A DNA stretch of 64,000 nucleotides. Origin: Propionimicrobium sp. PCR01-08-3. Lineage in GTDB: Bacteria; Actinomycetota; Actinomycetes; Propionibacteriales; Propionibacteriaceae. Below, piece by piece: positions 53,749 to 62,677 of this stretch. The position numbers and the translations under genes were made by a program. Within the stretch, counting starts at the first letter, position 1, and each line of letters begins with the position of its first letter. Under the pieces are notes generated by a model. The model did not search any database. It was not told the origin of the DNA and saw only the letters and a program-made list of their open reading frames with translations. The DNA lies in contig NZ_CP127390.1 in NCBI RefSeq assembly GCF_030286045.1, positions 1,815,482 through 1,879,481 of the forward strand, written 5' to 3'.

Positions 53749-54306
53749 CTAGACCGCCATCAGTTCGGCTTCTTTGGCCTTCAGCAGCTGGTCAATGGAC
53801 TCGACCCACTTCTTGGTCTCATCATCGAGCCTTTTCTCGCCGCGCTTGGCCTCGTCCTCGCCGATCTCCTTGTTCTTTTCGGCCTTCTTGACCTCGTCGA
53901 CGGCGTGGCGGCGGATGTTGCGCACCGCGACCCGGGCCTCTTCGGACTTGCCGCGGACGATCTTGATGTATTCCTTGCGGCGCTCCTCGGTCAGTTCGGG
54001 CAGCACGATCCTGATCGACTTTCCGTCGCTGGCCGGGTTGACGCCCAGATCCGAGTCGCGAATGGCCTTCTCGATGGCATTCAGTGCGCTGGCATCGAAC
54101 GGGTTGATCAACATGACTCGAGGTTCGGGAGATTGAAAGGTGGCCAGTTGCTGGAGCGGGGTCGGTGCGCCATAGTAGTCCGCCTCCAGCTTGTTGAACA
54201 TCGCGGGGTTGGCGCGCCCGGTTCGCACGGTTGCGAAATCCTGGCGGGCGAATTCCATCGCCTGCTCCATCTTCTTGGCGGTGTCCTTGATGAGTTCGTC
54301 GATCAT
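53749..54306 (-). CDS. frr: Ribosome recycling factor
   Basis: 185 residues, standard length. RRF splits post-termination ribosomes with EF-G. Motifs: TAKKMEQAMEFARQDFATVRTGRANPAMF, YYGAPTPLQQLATFQSPEPRVMLINPFD, SIRIVLPELTEERRKEYIKIVRGKSEEARVAVRNIRR. GGAAGGA precedes the ATG. It follows pyrH by 60 bases. Confidence 0.97.
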   Translation of the reverse strand: MIDELIKDTAKKMEQAMEFARQDFATVRTGRANPAMFNKLEADYYGAPTPLQQLATFQSPEPRVMLINPFDASALNAIEKAIRDSDLGVNPASDGKSIRIVLPELTEERRKEYIKIVRGKSEEARVAVRNIRRHAVDEVKKAEKNKEIGEDEAKRGEKRLDDETKKWVESIDQLLKAKEAELMAV

Positions 54307-54366
54307 GGCTGATCCTTCCGAAGGTAACTGGCTAGGTAGTAGAGACTAACGATGTCAGATGTGCTT

Positions 54367-55080
54367 TCAGGCGTGCACCCAGGTGCCGATGCGTTCCCCC
54401 GCCACCGCCCTGGCGATGTTGGACTCGTCGTCGAGGCCGAAGAACAGCATATCGAGGTCGTTGTCGCGGGCCAGGCTGATCGCGGTCGCATCGGCGACTT
54501 TGAGGCCCTTCGCCAAGAACTCGTCGTAGGTGAGCTCGGCATAACGCTGCGCGTTGGGATTGGACTTGGGGTCGGAATCGTAGACGGCGTCCACGCCGTT
54601 CTTGCCCATCAGCAATATCTCGGCCTTGACTTCGAGGGCCCGCTGCGCGGCAACGGTATCGGTCGAGAAGTACGGCATACCCGAGCCGGCACCGAAGATG
54701 ACGACCCTGCCCTTCTCCATATGGCGCTCGGCCCGGCGCGGAATGTACGATTCCGCGACCTGTCCCATCGTGATGGCCGATTGGACGCGGGTCGGCACAC
54801 CTTCTTTTTCCAGGAAGTCTTGCAGAGCGAGCGAATTCATCACGGTGCCGAGCATGCCCATGTAGTCCGCGCGATCGCGGTCCATGCCGCCTGCCTGAAG
54901 CTCGACGCCGCGGAAGTAGTTGCCACCGCCGACGACGACCGAAATCTGAGTGCCATTGCGCACCAGATCGGCGATCTGCCGAGCGACCGAGCGGACGATC
55001 AGCGGGTCGACGCCGAGTTTTCCGCCACCGAAAGCCTCCCCGGACAGTTTGAGTAGTACACGATGGTAAGGCTCGGTCAT
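54367..55080 (-). CDS. pyrH: UMP kinase
   Basis: 237 residues. It phosphorylates UMP to UDP. Motifs: [114 protein letters not shown] preceded by GGAGGAAAA; upstream in-frame codons lack a ribosome binding site. Confidence 0.97.
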   Translation of the reverse strand: MTEPYHRVLLKLSGEAFGGGKLGVDPLIVRSVARQIADLVRNGTQISVVVGGGNYFRGVELQAGGMDRDRADYMGMLGTVMNSLALQDFLEKEGVPTRVQSAITMGQVAESYIPRRAERHMEKGRVVIFGAGSGMPYFSTDTVAAQRALEVKAEILLMGKNGVDAVYDSDPKSNPNAQRYAELTYDEFLAKGLKVADATAISLARDNDLDMLFFGLDDESNIARAVAGERIGTWVHA

Positions 55081-55154
55081 CAGATTTTCCTCCAGGCGCA
55101 GGCACGTTCTCGTCCACTCTAATGGTTGGCCCGGTTTTGAGCCACGTGGACGCA

Positions 55155-55200
55155 AAGCAGCGCGGGTGGCGGCTCCGAAGAGCTACCACCCGCGCTGCTT
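55155..55200 (-). terminator. Strong hairpin after tsf
   Basis: Perfect 15-base arms (AAGCAGCGCGGGTGG and CCACCCGCGCTGCTT) plus an inner GCTC-CGAA-GAGC stem, 49 bases after the tsf stop. Only TTTG follows on the minus strand. It separates the rpsB-tsf transcript from pyrH-frr-cdsA. Confidence 0.8.
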
Positions 55201-55249
55201 GACCGAGGTCCGGATCTTGAAGCCGGCTACCGGACCGGTGGCCCGGCCC

Positions 55250-56059
55250 TCAGGCGCCGACCACGAAACGCACGAAGCGCTTGATGGTCACATTGGCGGC
55301 CTTGGCCAGCTGGCCGACGGTCTTCTTGTCATCGGTGATGGAAGGCTGCTCCAGCAGACAGGCCTCCTTATAGAAAGCGTGCACCCGGCCCTCGACGATC
55401 TTCGGGATGATCTTCTCGGGCTTGCCCTCGTCGAGGGCGGTCTCGGTCGCGATGCGCTTCTCACGCTCCACAACCTCGTCCGGCACGTCCTCGATCGAGA
55501 CGTAGTCCGGACGCATCGACGCGATCTGCAAAGCGACCTCGTGCACGAACTGCGTGTCATCGCCCTCGTATTCGACCAGGACGCCGACCTGAGGCGGCAG
55601 ATCCTGGCTGCGGCGGTGCAGGTAGGTGTGTACCTCACCGTCGAAGTGGGCAACGTGAGCCAGTTCGAGCTTCTCGCCGATGGTCGCCTCGAGATTGCTG
55701 ATCGCCTCGGCGACGGTGCCACCGTTCAGGGGCAGCACCTTGGCCGCCTCGGCATCGGTGGCCTTGCCGGCCTCGACCGCGTCCACGATCGAGGAGGCCA
55801 GCGACACGAATTCCTGGTTCTTGGCCACGAAGTCGGTCTCCGAGCCCAGCTGAATCAGCGAGGAGCCCTTGGCGGCGACCAGGCCGTTGTTGGCGGAGCG
55901 GTCGCTGCGCTTGGCAACCTTGGCGGCACCCGAGACACGCAGCAGTTCGGTGGCGCGCTCGAAATCACCCTCGGCCTCGGTCAGGGCCTTCTTGGCGTCC
56001 ATCATGCCGGCGCCCGTGAGGTCGCGCAGCTTCTTTACGTCAGCGGCAGTAATAGCCAT
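55250..56059 (-). CDS. tsf: Elongation factor Ts
   Basis: 269 residues. EF-Ts recycles EF-Tu by GDP release. Motifs: [34 protein letters not shown] (UBA-like and the TDFV-adjacent region), [23 protein letters not shown]-type dimer region, [27 protein letters not shown]. It follows rpsB by 32 bases. Confidence 0.97.
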   Translation of the reverse strand: MAITAADVKKLRDLTGAGMMDAKKALTEAEGDFERATELLRVSGAAKVAKRSDRSANNGLVAAKGSSLIQLGSETDFVAKNQEFVSLASSIVDAVEAGKATDAEAAKVLPLNGGTVAEAISNLEATIGEKLELAHVAHFDGEVHTYLHRRSQDLPPQVGVLVEYEGDDTQFVHEVALQIASMRPDYVSIEDVPDEVVEREKRIATETALDEGKPEKIIPKIVEGRVHAFYKEACLLEQPSITDDKKTVGQLAKAANVTIKRFVRFVVGA

Positions 56060-56091
56060 GAAATGATCCTTTAACTTCTTGACGCGGTTGG

Positions 56092-57054
56092 TCAGTTGGC
56101 AGACTCGGCGGGAGCGGCCTCGAGGTTCTGATCAGCGGCGACGGCCTCGGCGGGCTTGTCCGCTTCGGGGGCGCCGGCCTCGATGGAGCCTTCGGCCTGG
56201 GCGGCCTGTTCGGCGGCATCGGTCTTGCCCGCATCCTCGGCCTTCTCAGCCCCTTCGGCGGCCTTTTCAGCACCTTCGGCGGCAGGAGCCTCGCCACCGG
56301 CGAGCAACTCGCGCTCCCAGTCGGGCATCGGCTCGGCCTCGGTGGTCTGCTCGGAGTCGGCATTCGACCGCTTCATCAGTCCATCGGCGACGGCGTCGGC
56401 GATGACCCGGGTGAGCAGCGAAACCGAACGGATGGCGTCGTCGTTGCCCGGGATCGGGTAGTCGACCTCGTCCGGATCACAGTTGGTGTCGAGAATCGCG
56501 ACCACCGGGATGTGCAGCTTGCGGGCCTCGTCGATGGCCAGGTGCTCTTTCTTGGTGTCGACGATCCAGACCGCCTGGGGCAGGCGTCCCATGTCACGGA
56601 TACCACCGAGCGACTTGTTCAGCTTGTCCTTCTCGCGGCGCAGACCCAGCAGCTCCTTCTTGGGGCGGCCACCGGGAACGACGTTCTCGAGATCCATGGA
56701 TTCCAGTTCCTTCAGGCGGATGATCCGCTTGTTGATGGTCTGGAAATTGGTGAGCATGCCGCCGAGCCAACGCTGGTTGACATAGGGCATGCCGACGCGG
56801 GTGGCCTGCTCGGCGATGGTCTCCTGAGCCTGCTTCTTGGTGCCGACGAACAGCACCTGGCCACCGCGGGAGACGATTCCCGAGATAAAGCCGTACGCCT
56901 TGTCGATGTAGGTCAGCGACTGGCGAAGGTCAATGATGTAGATGCCGTTGCGCTCGTTGAAGATGAAGCGCTTCATCTTCGGATTCCAGCGGCGAGTCTG
57001 GTGTCCGAAGTGCACACCGCTCTCCAGCAGCTGGCGCGTGGTAACGACGGCCAT
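56092..57054 (-). CDS. rpsB: 30S ribosomal protein S2
   Basis: 320 residues, longer than E. coli S2 (about 240) because of an Ala/Glu-rich tail from about residue 245 ([20 protein letters not shown] and on), a common actinobacterial feature. The body has [70 protein letters not shown] and [27 protein letters not shown]. The ATG follows AAAGGACC; an upstream extension is not S2-like. Confidence 0.97.
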   Translation of the reverse strand: MAVVTTRQLLESGVHFGHQTRRWNPKMKRFIFNERNGIYIIDLRQSLTYIDKAYGFISGIVSRGGQVLFVGTKKQAQETIAEQATRVGMPYVNQRWLGGMLTNFQTINKRIIRLKELESMDLENVVPGGRPKKELLGLRREKDKLNKSLGGIRDMGRLPQAVWIVDTKKEHLAIDEARKLHIPVVAILDTNCDPDEVDYPIPGNDDAIRSVSLLTRVIADAVADGLMKRSNADSEQTTEAEPMPDWERELLAGGEAPAAEGAEKAAEGAEKAEDAGKTDAAEQAAQAEGSIEAGAPEADKPAEAVAADQNLEAAPAESAN

Positions 57055-57669
57055 GATCGGTCCTTTCATATGGACGCGCGGGCCTCGGGGCCTACGTGGC
57101 GTCCTGATCGTGCGTGACCTTGTTCTGCAGATCACTTGGTTGCCCGGCGGCAAGGGTTCTTGCCGCCGCCTGATGCGTTTTCTGAACCCACCTCGACCGA
57201 CTATCGTCTGATCGAGGACCTCGGGCTCAGAACCGGGGACCAGCCCGGTAATGCGCATGCGTTGTCAACCTGCTCACGCAGGCTGCGGCGTTCATCATAC
57301 GTTGCGCATCCCAGGTTGCGCCAATTGCCCGCTTCGTTGGTCGAACACGACGAAGAATCCAACGCGGCCGGTGGCCGGTTGGGGGTGCTGTTCCTCTCAA
57401 CGCAACAGGAGAGCCCGGCTGCGACCCGGTCGGCGGTTTCTCCCCATCTTCTGTTCCACGCACGCGATCTTCTGTTCCACGCACGCGGCGAAAGGACCCG
57501 CTATATCCCGGTCGGCGCCGTCTGTTCACCTTCTGTTCCTCGCATAGCAAGAGCCCTCCGGAGGGTCATCAATCCGAGGCGCACTCCAAAACGGACTCAG
57601 GGTCGTGGATCTGTCCACAGCAGGAAAGAATTTTGAACGACTGCGCGCCCATTTGCCAATCATTACGGC
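57055..57669. promoter_or_regulatory. Divergent intergenic region between rpsB and the M23 gene
   Basis: 615 bases with no gene I can support; short frames on both strands look like G/C-driven noise. It must hold the rpsB-tsf promoter and leader (S2 is autoregulated in many bacteria through such leaders) and the M23 promoter. Its distinctive content is a 21-base perfect tandem repeat at 57446-57487 and a degenerate third copy near 57528-57548. Confidence 0.4.
57446..57487. repeat. 21-base perfect tandem repeat
   Basis: Two head-to-tail copies of a unit that starts ATCTTCTGTTCC and ends ACGCACGCG, with a related copy about 40 bases on (ACCTTCTGTTCCTCGCATAG). Confidence 0.75.
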
Positions 57670-58872
57670 ATGTTTTGTCGATGGATGGGCCGAAGAACGG
57701 GTCGGTCAGCCGAGAAGCAGTCTTCGGATCGCGGGCCGGATGGTGCCGGGCACGGATCGGGCCGTACGGTCACAGTCGATAGCCCGGATCCCGGGCCGGA
57801 TGGTGCCGGGACGCGGTATGCCTATGGGCACACCGGGGCTGACCGTAATGCACCGGTGCGTGCCCCTGCAACCGGACGCCCAGCAGGCGTGCCCGCAATC
57901 GGATACACGGCAGGTAAGTCTTCGACCGGACGCTCACCGCTCATCGTCCTGATGCTCACGCTGGCCGGCTGGCTGGTGGTCGGGCCGGGCGTGATGCTCG
58001 CTGTCGCCGAGGGCTCCGACCGCGTCAAACCGCTACCGGGTGAGGTGCTGCGGGAGTTTCAGGTGGGAGAACAGAACTGGCTGCCCGGCCATCGCGGAGT
58101 CGATCTGGCGGGCCAGGCCGGTGATCCGGTCAAGGCAGCGGCAACCGGAGCGGTCAGCTGGGTGGGCGTGATCGACGGCGTTCCGATGCTGACCGTTCAG
58201 CACCCCGACGGGTTGCGTACTACCTACCAGCCGGTAGAGGCGACGGTGCAGACCGGGCAGCAGGTGGCGGTCGGCCAGCAAATCGGGGTGTTGTCGGATG
58301 GTCACTGCGCCGACCAGGCCTGCCTGCACTGGGGGGTGCGTGACGGCGACAGCTATCTGGACCCCTTGGTGTGGCTGGGTAGCGGCAGCGATGCCGAGAT
58401 CAGGTTGCTCCCCCGCTCGGCGGTTCCTCGGCAGCAGCCGCCGCCCGGGGCGTTCGAAGCAGCCGAGGTTCTGCCGTTGACCGGTGACATGCCGGTGCCG
58501 GGTCCTCTGACTTCGGAGTTCGGGTCACGGGTGAATCCGATCAGCGGCCTGGTCGAATACCACGACGGGATCGACATCGGCGCGGCCTGCGGCACTCCCG
58601 TGCAGGTACAGCGTCCGGGAACCGTGATCTTCGCCGGCGTCGCGGGCGGCTACGGCAATCGCATCGAGATCGATCATGGGGTAATCGGAGGTGTCAGCGT
58701 GCAGACCTCGTATTCACATCTGTCCGCGATCGGTGTCGCTATGGGGCAACACGTCGATGCCGGTGCGGTCGTGGGCCAGGTGGGCACTACCGGCTACTCG
58801 ACGGGGTGTCATCTGCATTATTCCGGCGTCATCAACGGCGCTCTCGTCGACCCTCGAACGATCGGAGGCTGA
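57670..58872 (+). CDS. M23 family metallopeptidase with two peptidase-like domains
   Basis: 400 residues: a Gly/Pro/Asp-rich N-terminal stretch containing two in-frame copies of a GPDGAG segment, a membrane anchor (about residues 90-112), and two LytM/M23 folds. In the first (about 135-225) the zinc ligands His141 (HRGVD) and His220 remain, but CLH replaces HLH (Cys218) and Pro188 stands where the catalytic His should be. The second (about 290-395) has His298, Asp302, His350 (SYSHL), His381 and His383, so it looks active on peptidoglycan cross-links. The start codon lacks a clear ribosome binding site and is tentative. Confidence 0.82.
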   Translation: MFCRWMGRRTGRSAEKQSSDRGPDGAGHGSGRTVTVDSPDPGPDGAGTRYAYGHTGADRNAPVRAPATGRPAGVPAIGYTAGKSSTGRSPLIVLMLTLAGWLVVGPGVMLAVAEGSDRVKPLPGEVLREFQVGEQNWLPGHRGVDLAGQAGDPVKAAATGAVSWVGVIDGVPMLTVQHPDGLRTTYQPVEATVQTGQQVAVGQQIGVLSDGHCADQACLHWGVRDGDSYLDPLVWLGSGSDAEIRLLPRSAVPRQQPPPGAFEAAEVLPLTGDMPVPGPLTSEFGSRVNPISGLVEYHDGIDIGAACGTPVQVQRPGTVIFAGVAGGYGNRIEIDHGVIGGVSVQTSYSHLSAIGVAMGQHVDAGAVVGQVGTTGYSTGCHLHYSGVINGALVDPRTIGG

Positions 58873-59006
58873 TGGTGCGGCAGACACTCATCCGCGCGGC
58901 TAAGCCCGAGGCATCTCGCGTCCGGTCGCCGCCACGGTGCGCGCTCAGGCAGGCGGATGGGTGCCCAGCACGCCAGCCTACGGAAGCGTAATGCGGGGGT
59001 GGGCAC

Positions 59007-60011
59007 TCAGGCGCGCGGATGGGCCTGCCGGAAGGCTTGCCGCAGCCTCTCGTTGCTGACATGGGTATAGATCTGGGTGGTCGCCAGCGAAGCGTGGCCG
59101 AGCATTTCCTGGACGCTCCGCAGGTCCGCCCCGCCCTCGAGCAGATGAGTGGCCATCGCGTGCCGAAGCCCGTGGGGTCCGATGTCGGGGGCCTGCGGAA
59201 TGGCATGCATCGCCTGATGGACGATCCGGCGGGCCACTCGGGGATCGAGGCGTCCGCCCTGGCGGCCGAGAAAGGCTGCCTGCCCTGAATCAGCGGTCGC
59301 CCATTCGGCACGACGGCCTAGCCAGGCGTCCACTGCCCTGTCGGCGGGATCGCCGAGCGGCACACTGCGCTGTTTGTTGCCCTTGCCGAGCACGCGAATC
59401 ACGCTGCGAGCACGATCGAAATCGCCCAGGTCGAGACCGCACAGCTCCGAAACCCGGATTCCCGATCCGTAGAGCACCTCGAGAATCGCCACGTTGCGGA
59501 CGCCGGCCGGGGACGCATCGTCTGCGGCAGCAGCAACGATGGCGTCCATCAGTTCGCGCACGTCGGCCTGAGTCAATGTCTCCGGCAGACGTTTGGGTAC
59601 TTTCGGTGATTTCAGACCGGAGGCAGGATCCTCATCGACGAGACCCTGGCGCCTGGCCCAGCGGAAGAAGACCCGTGCCGCGCCGCTTCGGCGCTGCAGA
59701 CTGGCCGCTGCCAGCCCATGGCTTTGCTGGTCGGCAAGCCAGGAACGCAGATCGGGAAGCTGCACCTGATCGAACCTGTCGATTCCGGCCTCGGCGAGCC
59801 AATGCCCCAGCTGCTCCAAGTCGCCGTGGTAGGCCCGGACGGTGTGATCCGAGCGGTTCAACTGCAGCCGTAGATGATCGGCGAACGCATCGAACCCATC
59901 CTGTAGGGCGGGTGGAATCTCGGGCGCAGTGCGCTTCGAAGGGTCATCCGAGGCGGCAGCAAGCGAACGCTGACCCGCCTGATGCATGTCAACCCGCGTC
60001 TCGGCGCCCAT
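59007..60011 (-). CDS. xerC: Tyrosine recombinase XerC-like
   Basis: 334 residues. N-terminal SAM-like/core-binding domain (FADHLRLQLNRSDHTVRAYHGDLEQLGHWL) and catalytic domain with Arg in GSGIRVSELCGL (about 185), Lys in GKGNKQR, HGLRHAMAT (about 278), LGHASLATTQIYTH with the Tyr near 316. XerC acts with XerD at dif to resolve chromosome dimers. Position near rpsB fits the housekeeping XerC of actinobacteria rather than an integrase of a mobile element; no attachment site was seen. The start overlaps a tandem repeat. Confidence 0.9.
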   Translation of the reverse strand: MGAETRVDMHQAGQRSLAAASDDPSKRTAPEIPPALQDGFDAFADHLRLQLNRSDHTVRAYHGDLEQLGHWLAEAGIDRFDQVQLPDLRSWLADQQSHGLAAASLQRRSGAARVFFRWARRQGLVDEDPASGLKSPKVPKRLPETLTQADVRELMDAIVAAAADDASPAGVRNVAILEVLYGSGIRVSELCGLDLGDFDRARSVIRVLGKGNKQRSVPLGDPADRAVDAWLGRRAEWATADSGQAAFLGRQGGRLDPRVARRIVHQAMHAIPQAPDIGPHGLRHAMATHLLEGGADLRSVQEMLGHASLATTQIYTHVSNERLRQAFRQAHPRA

Positions 60012-60042
60012 TTACTGTTCCTCTCCTTTACTGTTCCTCTCC
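60011..60042. repeat. 16-base perfect tandem repeat at the xerC start
   Basis: Two copies of TTTACTGTTCCTCTCC in head-to-tail order. On the minus strand each carries GGAGAGGAACAG, so the xerC ribosome binding site is duplicated, and the last base of the first unit is part of the ATG. Confidence 0.8.
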
Positions 60043-60256
60043 GGCCGCTTCAGCGACCAGCATTGCGCACAACGACCAGACCGTGTCCGATTCGCTGCCG
60101 CGAGTCGTATAAGTTTGAGGGGTTGTACGGGCTTGGTCGGGCTTCGCCGAATGTTCCGCAGCGGGCGTCCTCAGTCAAGGATGCTCGGCGAGCAGCAGCG
60201 AATTCGGACTTATCGCCCCGGCGAGAGACATCTGCACAAAGAAAAGGACGGGCGAA

Positions 60257-60850
60257 ATGCCGACTCCCCGGGAATGGGCTGCCAAAGGCAAGGTCTTACG
60301 CGTGACTCGTTGGACCGAACCGGTGATGAGAAACCCGACCCGGCCGGTGACCGAATTCAATGACGAGCTGCGTCAGCTCGCCGCCGACATGTTCACCACC
60401 ATGGCGGCCGCCGACGGTGTCGGCCTCGCGGCACCGCAGGTCGACGTCGATCTGGCGATGTTCGTCTTCTACTGTCCCGATGAGGACGACCATCTGCACT
60501 GGGGTGTTGTCTGCAACCCGGTGGTCACGCTTCCGGAGGGCAAGAAGCGCCGTCTCGACTCCACAGAAGAGGGCTGCCTGTCGTGGCCCGGCGCCTACCA
60601 GCCGCTGGCACGACCGGATTTCGCGATATGCGAGGGCCAGGATGAGAACGGCGAGCCGATCCGCATCGAGGGCACCGGGCTATTGGCGCGCTGCCTGCAA
60701 CATGAGACCGATCACCTGTCCGGCACCGTGTTCGGCGACCGGTTGTCGAAGCGTTCCCGCAAGCTGCTCAATGAACAGCACGATTCGATGGCGGCGCTCT
60801 ACCCCGACGACTGGCCCGTCAGCCACAAGCTGTCGCCCGCCGATCTGTAA
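60257..60850 (+). CDS. def: Peptide deformylase
   Basis: 197 residues. It removes the N-formyl group from new proteins. The three motifs are GVGLAAPQV (about 54-62), EGCLSW (about 105-110, Cys ligand) and HETDHL (about 151-156, two His ligands and catalytic Glu). AAAGGACG lies upstream of the ATG. A tail of about 30 residues follows the last motif. It is upstream of the leaderless malic enzyme gene. Confidence 0.95.
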   Translation: MPTPREWAAKGKVLRVTRWTEPVMRNPTRPVTEFNDELRQLAADMFTTMAAADGVGLAAPQVDVDLAMFVFYCPDEDDHLHWGVVCNPVVTLPEGKKRRLDSTEEGCLSWPGAYQPLARPDFAICEGQDENGEPIRIEGTGLLARCLQHETDHLSGTVFGDRLSKRSRKLLNEQHDSMAALYPDDWPVSHKLSPADL

Positions 60851-60869
60851 CAGATCCGCACGCGAACGC

Positions 60870-60875
60870 TAGGCT
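60870..60875 (+). promoter_or_regulatory. -10 box for the leaderless malic enzyme gene
   Basis: TAGGCT ends six bases before the GTG start; no ribosome binding site. It lies in the 31-base gap behind def. Confidence 0.5.
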
Positions 60876-60881
60876 TTTGCC

Positions 60882-62588
60882 GTGTCCAAGGATTTTGAAA
60901 TTGTCCGCCGCGATGGGCGGGATATTGCACGCATAGCCTGCCGCGGGCGTGACGTCCTCAACAGCCCGATGATCAACCAAGGCACCGCGTTCACCACTGA
61001 ACAGCGCGAAGCCTTGGGTCTCACCGGCATGCTGCCCGAGCACGTCATGACTCTGGAGGCGCAGGTACGCCGGATCTACCAGCAGTACAGCCATGAACCA
61101 TCCGATCTGGCGAAGTACAACTATCTGACCGCGATGCAAGATCGCAACGAGACGCTGTTCTATCGGGTGGTCACCGAGAACATCGAGGAGATGCTGCCGG
61201 TCATCTATACGCCGACGATCGGCCTGGCCATCCAGCAATACAGCCATTGGTTCCACAAGCCCCGCGGCATCTATCTCGACATCGACAATCCCGACGGCAT
61301 CCAGGCCGCGCTGGAAGCGTCCGGTAAGGGAGCCGACGATGTCGACCTGATCGTCGTCACCGACTCGGAGGGCATCCTCGGTATCGGTGATCAGGGAGTG
61401 GGCGGCGTGGCGATCACGGTCGGCAAGTTGTCGGTCTACGTCGCTGCGGCCGGCATTCACCCCGACCGGGTTCTGCCGATCGTGCTCGATACCGGAACCG
61501 ACAATCTGGATCTGCTGAACGATCCGGCCTATCTGGGCGTGCGCCACGCCCGGGTTCGAGGAGAACGCTACGACGCCTTCATCGAACGTTTCGTGTCGGA
61601 GATCACCGGGCACTTCCCGCAGGCGATGCTGCATTGGGAGGATTTTGCCGCCGGAAACGCAACCAGGATCCTCTCCCGCTACCGCGAAGACATCTGCACC
61701 TTCAACGACGACATCCAAGGCACCGCAGGAGTGGTCGTTGCCGCCGTGCTGGCCGCGATCCGCAATTCCCACACCAGGTTGGCCGATCAGCGCATCGTGA
61801 TCCATGGGGCGGGCACCGCGGGCGTCGGGATCGCGCATCTGCTTCTCGACATCATGGTTTCGCAGGGTATCGACCGCGATCAGGCGATGAAACAGTTCTG
61901 GGGTCTGTCGAGCCGAGGTCTGCTGCTCGAGGGCGGCAAGGTTCGTGATTTCCAGGCGCCGTTCGCGCGTTCCAAAGAAGATGTGAAGGGCTGGAAGCTC
62001 GACCGCAACGGACGCTACGAGTTGGCCGATGTGGTGCGCAATGTGCAACCCACCATCCTGATCGGCACCTCCGCACAATCCGGCGCGTTCACCGAGCCCA
62101 TCGTCCGCGAGATGGCCAAGCACGTCGAGCGGCCGATCATCATGCCGTTGTCGAACCCGACCTCCCGCGCCGAGGCCGTGCCCAGCGATCTTCTGGCATG
62201 GACGAACGGTGCGGCGTTGATCGCCACCGGCTCACCGTTCAAGCCGGTCGAGTTGGGTGAGACGACCTACCACATCGCCCAGGCGAACAACGCGCTGATC
62301 TTTCCGGGCATCGGCCTGGGCGTGATCTGCTGCCGCGCCTCGAGAATCACCGACACCGTCATCGCGGCCGCCTCGCAGGCGGTGGCATCGGCGGTGTCCG
62401 ATCGCAGCCTCGGAGCCTCCCTGTTGCCGACGATGACCCAGCTGCGCAGCATTTCTGCACAGGTGGCGGTAGCCGTCGTGGAGCAGGCTCAGCGTGAAGG
62501 TTTGGCCCAGCGGGAGCTGGATAACCCGATCCAGCAGGTTTATGAGGCGATGTGGCAGCCCGTCTATCCCGAGATCGAGGTCGTCTGA
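60882..62588 (+). CDS. NAD(P)-dependent malic enzyme
   Basis: 568 residues of the large bacterial/eukaryotic malic enzyme type (MaeA/SfcA). It decarboxylates malate to pyruvate. Motifs: LPVIYTPTIGLAIQQYSHWF (catalytic Tyr region), VVTDSEGILGIGDQGVGGVAITVGKLSVYVAAAGI with the catalytic Lys, MLHWEDFAAGNATRILSRYREDICTFNDDIQGTAGVVVAAVLAA (metal ligands) and HGAGTAGVGIAHLLLDIMV (dinucleotide motif). NAD or NADP preference cannot be read safely. GTG start behind a -10 box. Confidence 0.93.
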   Translation: MSKDFEIVRRDGRDIARIACRGRDVLNSPMINQGTAFTTEQREALGLTGMLPEHVMTLEAQVRRIYQQYSHEPSDLAKYNYLTAMQDRNETLFYRVVTENIEEMLPVIYTPTIGLAIQQYSHWFHKPRGIYLDIDNPDGIQAALEASGKGADDVDLIVVTDSEGILGIGDQGVGGVAITVGKLSVYVAAAGIHPDRVLPIVLDTGTDNLDLLNDPAYLGVRHARVRGERYDAFIERFVSEITGHFPQAMLHWEDFAAGNATRILSRYREDICTFNDDIQGTAGVVVAAVLAAIRNSHTRLADQRIVIHGAGTAGVGIAHLLLDIMVSQGIDRDQAMKQFWGLSSRGLLLEGGKVRDFQAPFARSKEDVKGWKLDRNGRYELADVVRNVQPTILIGTSAQSGAFTEPIVREMAKHVERPIIMPLSNPTSRAEAVPSDLLAWTNGAALIATGSPFKPVELGETTYHIAQANNALIFPGIGLGVICCRASRITDTVIAAASQAVASAVSDRSLGASLLPTMTQLRSISAQVAVAVVEQAQREGLAQRELDNPIQQVYEAMWQPVYPEIEVV

Positions 62589-62677
62589 GAAACCCGATCA
62601 GCCCGGCTTGCTAGTGGCGACTGTGAAACCTTTCACCGAGGCCTCAGTTGCGTACGAGGTTCCGGTCACTCACTCGG

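Noticed and set aside
57446-57487. Tandem repeats as a CRISPR array
   Set aside because: The units are directly adjacent with no spacers, only two are perfect, and no cas gene is present.
57227-57550. Short frames in the rpsB/M23 gap as possible small genes
   Set aside because: They cross the tandem repeats, lack ribosome binding sites and resemble nothing known.
58888-59021. CATCCGCGCG and CGCGCGGATG arms flanking the M23/xerC convergent junction as a terminator
   Set aside because: The arms are more than 110 bases apart and lie near or within coding ends, so a stable terminator is unlikely.
59007-60011. xerC as the integrase of a mobile element
   Set aside because: There is no tRNA, attachment-site duplication, or phage/plasmid gene nearby, and the gene sits in the usual housekeeping XerC area.
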